Assembly (NCBI GenBank): GCA_030590715.1
Contig: JAUVCU010000141.1
Coordinates: 1 to 5,302 of the forward strand
Direction: 5' to 3'
DNA length: 5,302 nt
Origin: Lentisphaeria bacterium
GTDB taxonomy: Bacteria; Verrucomicrobiota; Lentisphaeria; Victivallales; JAUVCU01
Shown here: positions 1 through 5,302 of the stretch, piece by piece
Layout: each line of letters begins with the position of its first letter
How positions within the stretch are numbered: position 1 is the first letter of the stretch
Program-made: the position numbers and the translations under genes
Notes under the pieces: generated by a model
The model's input: only the letters and a program-made list of their open reading frames with translations
Told to the model about the DNA's origin: nothing
The model's database searches: none

Positions 1-593
1 TCTTCTCCATCAGTTATGAGAATCAGATCCTGCGCTCCTTCTGACTTTTTGCTAAAGACAAATTCAGTCGCTTTGAGAATCGCATCACCAATTCTTGTTC
101 CTCCGGATTGAACACTGAATGGATTGACTTCTTCCAGAATCTGGCGGAAGAAAATATAATCAGTAGTAAGCGGACATTTAACCGAAGTCGATCCGGCAAA
201 AATAACGAGACCAACGCGGTTCCCTTTGAAACTCTCAACGCAATCAAGGATAGTTTGCTTAGCATTTTTAAGTCTGTTTGGCCCAAGGTCGTCAGCCAAC
301 ATACTTTTGGAAACATCAAGAACGAAAACCACATCGCGCCCTTCCCGCTTGAGTTCCTTCGGTTTCGGGTCCCATGACGGGCGTGCCAATGCGACAATCA
401 CGAAAGAGACAGCAACGAGAGTACAAATAGATGAGATAACAGAACGGAAAAGTCTCAATGTCTTTCCCGTACTATCAAACTGCTCTATAGATTTCTTCTG
501 TTTTTGCCATCCTCGAACCGTTAAAAGCATTATAACAGGGATTGAAACGAGCCATAAAAACATGGACGTATCCTGAAAGATTATGTCGTTCAT
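1..593 (-). CDS. batB: BatB-type membrane-anchored VWA-domain protein (3' end beyond the window)
   Basis: The frame is open from an ATG at 593-591 to the left edge and shows 197 residues; relatives are usually somewhat over 300, so roughly 60% is visible. Two hydrophobic segments (about residues 11-26 and 52-69) frame a basic stretch, the usual N-terminal arrangement of BatA/BatB, and are followed by ALARP (68-72) and then the VWA domain. The metal-ion-dependent adhesion site looks intact: D93-V-S95-K-S97 followed by Met, T166 in GGTRIGDA, and D195 in LILITDGEE. The PNRLKNAK segment (105-112) is also typical. The start overlaps the stop of the upstream batA-like gene in an ATGA (593-590), with GAGGAGG at 605-599 as ribosome binding site. 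It is probably translationally coupled to that gene. By family analogy it is a membrane protein whose VWA domain works with BatA and a MoxR ATPase. The C-terminal membrane helix and any following gene lie outside. Confidence 0.9.
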   Translation of the reverse strand, partial: MNDIIFQDTSMFLWLVSIPVIMLLTVRGWQKQKKSIEQFDSTGKTLRLFRSVISSICTLVAVSFVIVALARPSWDPKPKELKREGRDVVFVLDVSKSMLADDLGPNRLKNAKQTILDCVESFKGNRVGLVIFAGSTSVKCPLTTDYIFFRQILEEVNPFSVQSGGTRIGDAILKATEFVFSKKSEGAQDLILITDGE

Positions 594-1630
594 GGTAGCC
601 TCCTCAGAATGGTTACATCAAGTAAAACAGCTATCAGGACACAGACCAGAGCTGCAATCAATATAAAAAATGAATCTTTGTAGTCGACAAATCCTTCTAG
701 TTGAACTTCACTTTTTTCAAGTTTATCAATTTCAGCATAAATAGCTTTTAGAGAATCATAATCGTAGGCCGTACGAAAAACACCACCGGTCTGTTCAGAC
801 ATTCGGGAAAGAACTTTATCAGTTGCTGAAATATTCTCAATAATAGTGTACTCTCCGGAATCGGTTGTAATAGTCTTAGTATCCGGGGCCTCACCCAGAC
901 TTATCGTATAGACTTTGATGCCCCAATTCTTTGCCATTGCAGCAGCTTCGAGAGGAAGGTGTCGACCACAGTTATTCTCTCCATCCGTCAGAAGAATAAT
1001 GATTTTGCTTGCGACACCAGAACCAGGCTGAGATTCCTCTGCATATTCAAGTTCTTTCAAACGCGCCGCAGCAAGAGTTGTCGCATCACCGTAAGCGGTT
1101 CCATCTTCATTTGGTGGTGCCTCCGACGATATTTCATTCGTAACATGAACAAGTGCGTCATGTCCTAATGTTAAAGGACAAAGTGTATCGGCAAAGCGCC
1201 TATAGACAATAACACCGATCAGGTCATTCGGACGGCCGTCAAGACTATCTCCATCGCCAAGCACAAACTGCTCTACAACTTTTTTGGCGACTTCCATTCT
1301 CGTAGTCCTTTTACCGGCAAAATCGATTCCTATATCCATACTCGATGAAGCGTCAATAACCAGCTGAATCGCTATACCTTTATTTTTCTGTTCAGTATTT
1401 TCTATTTCCATCTGAGGTCTGGCAAGAGAACAGATCAAAAAGACAATTGAAGCCAGATACAGAAACGATGGAAGCCAGCGCCAGGCATTCTTCCACGTTT
1501 TACCGGCCGCATCGACCTGTTGCAGTGTAGAAAAGTGTATTACGTCAGACTTTCTCCTGCTCAATTTTAAAATCAGTAGGACAGCGAGCGGGATAAACAG
1601 AGCAAAAGCTTCTAGTGATTCAAATCTCAT
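590..1630 (-). CDS. batA: BatA-type membrane-anchored VWA-domain protein
   Basis: A complete 346-residue protein of normal length for BatA. Domain order: hydrophobic helix at about 7-22, basic loop, second helix at about 53-70 ending in SLARP, VWA domain at about 86-300, and a C-terminal membrane helix at about 320-340 followed by a short basic tail. MIDAS residues are present: D93-A-S95-S-S97 followed by Met, T178 in DGTAYGDA, and D216 in ILLTDGEN. The first hydrophobic pair corresponds to the BatA/aerotolerance N-terminal region. The VWA domain probably binds a divalent cation and acts as a protein-protein adhesion module. Its ATG overlaps the stop of the upstream lipoprotein gene in an ATGA (1630-1627), with GGAGG at 1641-1637 six bases upstream, so the start is well supported and coupling is likely. 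The role in stress tolerance or envelope protein maturation is inferred from the family. The client is unknown. Confidence 0.93.
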   Translation of the reverse strand: MRFESLEAFALFIPLAVLLILKLSRRKSDVIHFSTLQQVDAAGKTWKNAWRWLPSFLYLASIVFLICSLARPQMEIENTEQKNKGIAIQLVIDASSSMDIGIDFAGKRTTRMEVAKKVVEQFVLGDGDSLDGRPNDLIGVIVYRRFADTLCPLTLGHDALVHVTNEISSEAPPNEDGTAYGDATTLAAARLKELEYAEESQPGSGVASKIIILLTDGENNCGRHLPLEAAAMAKNWGIKVYTISLGEAPDTKTITTDSGEYTIIENISATDKVLSRMSEQTGGVFRTAYDYDSLKAIYAEIDKLEKSEVQLEGFVDYKDSFFILIAALVCVLIAVLLDVTILRRLP

Positions 1631-2565
1631 TTGTCACCTCCACTTTTTTGATAATGTTCGTTCATTGCATCATGAACGCTGACTATTAAGCGTTTACAAT
1701 CATCCATAGTTAAGGGGCTTATTTTGTTGCCATTTGAATAAATTCCGTGCTCAACAGAAAGTAGAACTTCACCTAGTTCTTCACTAAGTCTTTTAGATAA
1801 ATATTTAGAGTTCATCACCTGCATTCCTATCTCTTCTGCTGTTAACGAAGCAAATTTTTCTCCAAATTCAGCGGAAAGGTAGATAATAAAACTTCTCCAG
1901 ACGCTATCAGCCATACTGTCATTTTTTGTATTCAAACAGGCCAGTTCTTTCAAGGCGATTAAATCTGCTCGATGAGCCTCTTTTCGAGAGCGGAAAACAG
2001 AGAAAATAACGAACGACACAAGCAAAACCGAAGTCACTGCACAAAACAGATAGATCAGGTAATCTTCGACCGTTTTCATTGCCTGTGCTGAATCTTTAAT
2101 TTGGTTGAGCTTATTTTTGTCCAAAAGAGTAATAACCTCAAGAACAGATTCACCGATCACAGTTTCATACTCACGTCCCTTATCGGAGATCCGTATGGTA
2201 AAAGGTTCAATTTTTGAATTGACAGGAAGCTCCGGCTCATAAATAAATTTCACATACTGTTCCACATTCCCATTCGGTAAGAGAGCTCTATTTGAAACAA
2301 TTATATCTACAAAGAACAGATTCATAACATCAAGCTTCATAGGCAATGTCACCGTTGAGCTCTGCGGCATTTCCACAGAAACCTCAACTTCCAGCAACTC
2401 GTCAGTCCGTATCAATGTTTTCTCAATCGAATACGTAATTTTAGAGGTATGACAGTCAAATACCTGCTTGAATTGAACCTGATCGTACGTTTCATTCTTT
2501 TCATTTGTACATGAAGAAAATAGAAGAACAGCGATTAGGAGGAAAGAATTAACCACCAGTTTCAT
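1627..2565 (-). CDS. Putative lipoprotein with BatD-like periplasmic domain, one membrane helix and cytoplasmic tail
   Basis: A 312-residue protein that I cannot assign to a firm family. Seen: a signal peptide (residues 1-18) ending in LLFSSC, a possible lipobox with C19 as lipidation site, although Phe at -3 is not ideal. A beta-rich, probably periplasmic domain follows (about 40-146) and contains YEPELPVNSKIEPFTIRI (109-126), which resembles the pattern in BatD/oxygen-tolerance domains. A single membrane helix lies at about 169-191, followed by basic RSRK, which predicts a cytoplasmic C-terminus. The tail (about 192-312) is helical and has the look of the cytoplasmic part of DUF4381/BatD-like proteins: ALKELACL, then SVWRSFIIYLSAEFG, then SLTAEEIG. 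A gene of this topology commonly sits between DUF58 and BatA genes. I chose ATG 2565 because a strong Shine-Dalgarno lies 7 bases upstream and a signal peptide begins there; the upstream in-frame ATG at 2625 would spoil the signal sequence. It overlaps the DUF58 gene by 17 bp and batA by 4 bp. Confidence 0.78.
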   Translation of the reverse strand: MKLVVNSFLLIAVLLFSSCTNEKNETYDQVQFKQVFDCHTSKITYSIEKTLIRTDELLEVEVSVEMPQSSTVTLPMKLDVMNLFFVDIIVSNRALLPNGNVEQYVKFIYEPELPVNSKIEPFTIRISDKGREYETVIGESVLEVITLLDKNKLNQIKDSAQAMKTVEDYLIYLFCAVTSVLLVSFVIFSVFRSRKEAHRADLIALKELACLNTKNDSMADSVWRSFIIYLSAEFGEKFASLTAEEIGMQVMNSKYLSKRLSEELGEVLLSVEHGIYSNGNKISPLTMDDCKRLIVSVHDAMNEHYQKSGGDK

Positions 2566-3439
2566 CTGCAACCCTCCTTTCACGGGAGCGGAAAAAGCCG
2601 ACCAGTTTCTGCACATAATCTTCATCGGTAAAAACTTCTATATGATCTACCTTATTACCTCTGAAGAGTTCGTTCAGTTCAATCCGCCACTGCTTTTTGG
2701 CATTGCTATAGCTTTCTCTCACGGACTTGGAACTGGTATCCATAATGGAAAGCTGACCTGTCTCATTGTCAGAAAACCGTACAAGCCCGGCATCTGGGAT
2801 CGTTTCTTCTAGTCGGTCAGAAAGTGAAACGGCAATGAGGTCATGCTGTTGTGCAAGAATAGCCATCTGTTCCGCATAACCTGTACCCTGAAAATCAGAT
2901 AGTAGAAAAGCAACACTATGCTTTTTTGTAACACTTCCCATGAATTCCATTGCGGCACCGATATCAGTACCTGAACTTTCCGGCTCAAAAGTAAGTAAGT
3001 TATCAATCATTCGCATGACATGACTTCTTCCTTTACCTGGTGGTAAAAATAGTTCAATCTTGTCTGTGAAAATTATCAGTCCAACTTTATCATTATTTTT
3101 AACTGCGGAAAAAGCCAAAAGAGCACAGAGCTCAGCTGCCGCTTTGTTTTTGGTTTTTTCCACCGATGTAAACGATCCGGAGGCTGAAAGGTCAACAATC
3201 AGGTACATAGACATCTCACGCTCTTCAATAAAACGCTTGATGTGAGTCCGGCCAGTTCGTGCGGTAACATTCCAGTCGATCAGGCGCACATCGTCGCCAT
3301 ATTGATACTCGCGAACTTCATCAAATTCCAATCCCCGTCCTTTGAACACGCTGTGGTATTCTCCGGCAAGCAATTCATCTACCGCTTTTTTACAGGAAAT
3401 CTGAATGTAGTTTATCTGTTTTTCCAGCTCTTTATCCAT
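2549..3439 (-). CDS. DUF58-domain protein (cytoplasmic VWA-like partner of MoxR)
   Basis: A 296-residue protein of the usual DUF58 length with no signal peptide or membrane helix. The DUF58 signature is complete: FKGRGLEFDEVREYQYGDD (32-50) running into VRLIDWNVTARTGRTHIKRF (51-70) and then E73. A VWA-like fold follows, with D83-L-S85-A-S87 in place of the classical DxSxS-Met (Gly follows S87, a common variant in this family), T158 in SSGTDIGAAM, and LLSDF (179-183). The C-terminus is basic (FFRSRERR). Genes of this family almost always lie directly after a moxR-type gene, as here, and the product is thought to be a substrate or adaptor for that ATPase. The start lies 61 bp after the moxR stop. 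An in-frame TAA closes the frame a short distance upstream, so no longer start is available. The Shine-Dalgarno before ATG 3439 is weak (GGATAAG at best), unlike all other starts here. Confidence 0.93.
   Translation of the reverse strand: MDKELEKQINYIQISCKKAVDELLAGEYHSVFKGRGLEFDEVREYQYGDDVRLIDWNVTARTGRTHIKRFIEEREMSMYLIVDLSASGSFTSVEKTKNKAAAELCALLAFSAVKNNDKVGLIIFTDKIELFLPPGKGRSHVMRMIDNLLTFEPESSGTDIGAAMEFMGSVTKKHSVAFLLSDFQGTGYAEQMAILAQQHDLIAVSLSDRLEETIPDAGLVRFSDNETGQLSIMDTSSKSVRESYSNAKKQWRIELNELFRGNKVDHIEVFTDEDYVQKLVGFFRSRERRVADETGG
2572..2580 (-). promoter_or_regulatory. Strong ribosome binding site that fixes the lipoprotein start at 2565
   Basis: On the minus strand AAAGGAGGG occupies 2580-2572, six to seven bases before ATG 2565-2563. 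It is close to a perfect anti-16S match and lies inside the last codons of the DUF58 gene. It decides between the two in-frame starts of the lipoprotein gene (2565 and 2625). It also shows how that gene is translated despite overlapping its upstream neighbour. Confidence 0.8.
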
Positions 3440-3463
3440 CTGATATCTTATCCAATATAATCT

Positions 3464-3481
3464 TTAGTTTTAGTCTTAGTC
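3464..3481. repeat. Three tandem hexamers in the moxR-DUF58 gap
   Basis: On the plus strand TTAGTT, TTAGTC, TTAGTC follow each other without spacing (3464-3469, 3470-3475, 3476-3481). They fill the middle of the 61-bp gap (3440-3500) between the moxR stop and the DUF58 start. The last copy and the following bases also form CTTAG-T-CTAAG (3475-3485), but with a one-base centre this is not a usable hairpin. No terminator or good promoter is visible in the gap. The repeat may be chance low complexity, an mRNA stability or processing element, or a protein site. Confidence 0.5.
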
Positions 3482-3500
3482 TAAGGTTAAACCCGGAAGA

Positions 3501-4466
3501 TTAAGCAATATCGATGTTATCCAGAATAGTCTGAACAATAAACTCTGAAGTTTTGCCGAGAGCTTCGGCACGGTACGTTATAGCGACCCTGTGACGAAGA
3601 ACGTCCATCGCAATCTTTTTCACATCGCCAGGAGAAACAAAGTCGCGACCTTCCATCATGGCATGTCCTTTTGAGGCCATTGCAAGGAAAATAGTCGCAC
3701 GCGGTGACGCTCCGAATCGGATCAAATCTTTAAGGTCAAGATCATAGTTATCTGGATTACGTGTAGCATCCACAATTTTCAGAATATAGCGTTCAACTTT
3801 TTCATCCATGAACACTTCGTCAATCTTGTTTCTCAGCTCAAGCATATCCTTAAGTGAAGCGACAGCCTCTACGTCGAGTTTAGGAGCAGATTTGGCCATT
3901 CGCTTCAGAATCTCATGTTCTTCATCCATAGTAGGATATTCTACTTTAAGTTTGAACATGAAACGGTCAACCTGAGCCTCTGGTAGAGGGTACGTCCCCT
4001 CCTGCTCAATCGGGTTCTGAGTTGCAAGAACAAGAAATGGCAGATCCAGCTTGAACGTTGTATCACCAATAGTAACCTGCTTTTCCTGCATCGCCTCAAG
4101 CAAAGCACTCTGAACTTTAGCAGGAGAACGGTTGATCTCGTCTGCAAGAATGATATTCGCAAAGATCGGTCCTTTGTGGGTCGTAAATTCACGAGTCTCA
4201 GGATTGTAGATCAGTGTACCAAGAAGATCTCCAGGAAGAAGGTCAGGTGTAAACTGAATACGGCTGAAAGATGAATGAAGGCTTTGAGCAAGAGAATTCA
4301 CTGTCAGCGTTTTCGCCAGCCCGGGTATACCTTCAATTAAAACGTGACCGTTGCACAACATAGCAAGTAGAAGGCGCTCAATCAGCTCCTCCTGGCCTAC
4401 AACTACTTTTCCAATCTCTTTTCTTACCTTATTCAATACTTCAAATTCATTCTTTACATCTGACAT
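3501..4466 (-). CDS. moxR: MoxR-family AAA+ ATPase
   Basis: A complete 321-residue soluble ATPase of standard MoxR length. Motifs in order: VVVGQEELIERLLLAML (21-37); Walker A G46-IPGLA-K52-T53; Walker B IILADE with D109 and E110, followed by INRSPAKVQSALLEAMQE (111-128); sensor 1 ATQNP (148-152); LPEAQVDRF (161-169) with R168 as candidate arginine finger; and sensor 2 GASPRAT (252-258) with R256 in the lid domain. All residues needed for ATP binding and hydrolysis appear to be present. By family knowledge it forms a hexameric ring that remodels partners carrying VWA domains, and the next genes encode such partners. AGGAG at 4478-4474 lies seven bases before ATG 4466, which supports the start. 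It is the first gene of the operon, about 25 bases downstream of the expected transcription start of a near-consensus promoter. Assignment to the MoxR family is secure; the client is not known. Confidence 0.96.
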   Translation of the reverse strand: MSDVKNEFEVLNKVRKEIGKVVVGQEELIERLLLAMLCNGHVLIEGIPGLAKTLTVNSLAQSLHSSFSRIQFTPDLLPGDLLGTLIYNPETREFTTHKGPIFANIILADEINRSPAKVQSALLEAMQEKQVTIGDTTFKLDLPFLVLATQNPIEQEGTYPLPEAQVDRFMFKLKVEYPTMDEEHEILKRMAKSAPKLDVEAVASLKDMLELRNKIDEVFMDEKVERYILKIVDATRNPDNYDLDLKDLIRFGASPRATIFLAMASKGHAMMEGRDFVSPGDVKKIAMDVLRHRVAITYRAEALGKTSEFIVQTILDNIDIA

Positions 4467-4497
4467 TTATTTTCTCCTGCAAGTCATATTTTTCCCT

Positions 4498-4525
4498 ATC
4501 ATAATTAAAGGTAACAGATTGTCAA
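4498..4525 (-). promoter_or_regulatory. Sigma70-type promoter of the moxR-bat operon
   Basis: On the minus strand a perfect -35 box TTGACA (4525-4520) is separated by 16 bp from TATGAT (4503-4498), a five-of-six match to the -10 consensus. Transcription would start near 4491, giving a leader of about 25 bases that contains the moxR Shine-Dalgarno. It points towards moxR and lies 31 bp or more from its start codon. An A8 tract (4576-4569) lies about 44 bp upstream of the -35 box. The match is strong enough to predict substantial basal expression unless repressed. Confidence 0.75.
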
Positions 4526-4558
4526 TACTGCAAGTAGTACAGTTATCCGAATCTGTTA
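4512..4558. promoter_or_regulatory. 9-bp inverted repeat overlapping the operon promoter
   Basis: TAACAGATT (4512-4520) and AATCTGTTA (4550-4558) are perfect inverted copies separated by 29 bp, with arm centres 38 bp apart. The first arm fills the spacer between -10 and -35 and touches the first base position of the -35 box; the second lies upstream of the -35. A smaller ACTG/CAGT pair (4527-4530, 4540-4543) is nested inside. No U-tract follows on the minus strand, so it is not an intrinsic terminator of the foldase gene. The placement suits a repressor binding two half-sites, or DNA looping. Function is inferred. Confidence 0.5.
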
Positions 4559-4568
4559 TACGTATGAC
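4555..4568. promoter_or_regulatory. 14-bp near-palindrome upstream of the promoter
   Basis: The plus strand reads GTTATACGTATGAC. The central ATACGTAT (4558-4565) is a perfect palindrome, and only the pair 4557/4566 departs from symmetry (T opposite G). It shares bases 4555-4558 with the outer arm of the 9-bp inverted repeat and is followed by a T8 tract at 4569-4576. It lies roughly 30 bp upstream of the -35 box, a position used by dimeric activators as well as by auxiliary repressor sites. No regulator gene is present in the window to match it. Confidence 0.4.
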
Positions 4569-4610
4569 TTTTTTTTATTATACAGTGCAGTCTACTTTCA
4601 ACGGCAACAA

Positions 4611-5302
4611 TTAAAAATTAAGTTTAGCCCCGAACTCTTCACGGCCATTAGCCATAATAGTTTGAACCTTGGCTGCTTTTTTCTCATCTTCCAAAGCTTT
4701 AGATATATCTGCTTTTACTTTATCTAGAGGAACGACATTCGCCACTTTTTTATCCGTAACTTTTACGATCTGATACCCGTCCTGAGTTTTGAAATAATCA
4801 CTAAACTCTCCAACGTTCAGAGCAAATGCTTTCTCTTCAAATAAAGGGTTGAATTCTCCTTTCGAGAAATACCCAAGATCTCCAGGGATTCCTTCTGTTG
4901 CCGGACACGTTGTATATTCTTTAGTAATCTCAAGAAAATCAGCACCAGTCTGTAGTTTAGCCAACGCTTCTTTGACCTTAGCTTCTGCCGCGGTATCAGC
5001 CTCTGGTGTTTCATCTGCCGGTTTAATTACTAGATAAGATGCTTTTACCTGGCCAGCTGACGTATATTTTTCTTTATCTGCTTCATACTTCTTCTGGATA
5101 TCTTCTTCAGAAACCTCAACGGCCTCATCAAATGTTGCTTTGATCCATTTTGAAATAGTTAGACGGTCAAGCTGGTCTTTGTCTTCCGAAGCCTTTTTTC
5201 GGTATTCTTCCAAAGTCGTTTTTTCATTTCCCAAATACTCGGTAAATTTCGCCTTTTGCTCTTCCTGCATTTTTTCATACCAGCTGTCAAAATCTTTTAC
5301 AA
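4611..5302 (-). CDS. Parvulin-type (PpiC/SurA/PrsA-like) foldase, N-terminus beyond the window
   Basis: The frame is open to the right edge, so the Met at 5270 is internal and the true start lies outside; about 229 residues are visible. Numbering from that Met, a charged, helical linker (about 1-70) precedes a PpiC rotamase domain (about 73-173), recognisable by GADFLEITKEYTTCPATE (109-126), PGDLGYFSKGEFNPLFEEKA (129-148) and DGYQIVKVTDK (164-174). A helical C-terminal tail ends at TAA 4613-4611. Such proteins usually assist folding of exported proteins in the periplasm, with a signal peptide that would lie off the window. The two histidines typical of active parvulins are replaced (Y79 and Q167), while C122 is kept, so a chaperone role without strong isomerase activity is possible. 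It is separated from moxR by 144 bp with its own promoter, so it is probably a distinct transcription unit, although no terminator is visible. Family membership is clear; enzyme activity and location are inferred. Confidence 0.85.
   Translation of the reverse strand, partial: VKDFDSWYEKMQEEQKAKFTEYLGNEKTTLEEYRKKASEDKDQLDRLTISKWIKATFDEAVEVSEEDIQKKYEADKEKYTSAGQVKASYLVIKPADETPEADTAAEAKVKEALAKLQTGADFLEITKEYTTCPATEGIPGDLGYFSKGEFNPLFEEKAFALNVGEFSDYFKTQDGYQIVKVTDKKVANVVPLDKVKADISKALEDEKKAAKVQTIMANGREEFGAKLNF

Noticed and set aside
23..397. Alternative minus-strand frame inside the batB region.
   Set aside because: It is out of frame with the true batB reading frame, which runs from the ATGA at 593 to the window edge and carries all VWA motifs.
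226..576. Plus-strand open frame of about 116 residues opposite the batB start region.
   Set aside because: It lies antisense to a clear VWA gene with an intact MIDAS, shows no recognisable domain, and its translation looks like a shadow of the coding strand.
2566..2625. Twenty-residue N-terminal extension of the lipoprotein from ATG 2625.
   Set aside because: It would put a non-hydrophobic stretch before the signal peptide, and the strong Shine-Dalgarno at 2580-2572 belongs to ATG 2565.
3242..3460. Plus-strand open frame of about 72 residues opposite the DUF58 5' end.
   Set aside because: It is antisense to the conserved DUF58 signature region and has no supporting features of its own.
4555..4576. 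Possible intrinsic terminator on the plus strand: near-palindrome followed by T8.
   Set aside because: The stem is short and AT-rich with almost no loop, and no plus-strand gene precedes it. On the minus strand, where genes run, it is followed by no U-tract.
4351..4614. Plus-strand open frame of about 87 residues across the moxR promoter region.
   Set aside because: It is antisense to the moxR 5' end and to the promoter, has no recognisable domain, and has low-complexity composition.
5268..5270. Met at 5270 as the start of the foldase gene.
   Set aside because: The same frame stays open through ten further codons to the window edge with no stop, there is no good Shine-Dalgarno before it, and a foldase of this kind should have an N-terminal signal sequence.

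Overview
All genes in this window read on the minus strand, so the biological order runs from the right end to the left. The window is a MoxR / DUF58 / VWA gene cluster of the Bat (Bacteroides aerotolerance-like) type, preceded by the 3' part of a gene for an exported parvulin-type foldase. The DNA is moderately AT-rich. The putative lipoprotein signal, periplasmic foldase and BatD-like periplasmic domain point to a Gram-negative (diderm) bacterium. The BatA wording (for example GRPNDLIG and CPLTLGHDAL) and the DUF58 wording (DLSASG, NNDKVGLIIF) remind me of Lentisphaerota/Verrucomicrobiota, spirochaete and Bacteroidota relatives. I could not test this, so the taxonomic guess is weak.

Layout, in transcription order. 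(1) 5302-4611: C-terminal part of a PpiC/SurA/PrsA-like protein, truncated by the right edge. (2) 4610-4467: a 144-bp intergenic region with a near-consensus sigma70-type promoter for the operon (TTGACA, 16 bp, TATGAT). Overlapping this promoter is a 9-bp inverted repeat, and next to that a 14-bp near-palindrome, both operator-like. (3) 4466-3501: MoxR-family AAA+ ATPase. (4) 3500-3440: a 61-bp gap with a triple hexamer repeat. (5) 3439-2549: DUF58 protein with a degenerate VWA fold. (6) 2565-1627: probable lipoprotein with a BatD-like periplasmic domain, one membrane helix and a cytoplasmic helical tail; this is the least characterised gene here. (7) 1630-590: BatA-type membrane VWA protein. 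(8) 593-1: BatB-type membrane VWA protein, cut by the left edge. The last four genes overlap (17, 4 and 4 bp), which indicates one transcript with translational coupling.

How the genes may work together: MoxR ATPases are thought to act as chaperone-like remodelers with VWA-protein partners. DUF58 would be a cytoplasmic partner. BatA and BatB would place two metal-binding VWA domains beside the membrane, and the lipoprotein would link the cytoplasmic assembly to the periplasm. Roles proposed for such clusters include oxidative or envelope stress tolerance and maturation of periplasmic proteins, but the client is unknown in most organisms. The general architecture is known. What merits a second look is the middle lipoprotein, the replaced active-site histidines in the foldase and the regulatory region. 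I see no RNA genes, mobile elements, CRISPR arrays or clear intrinsic terminators, and there is no gene-free stretch above 300 bases.
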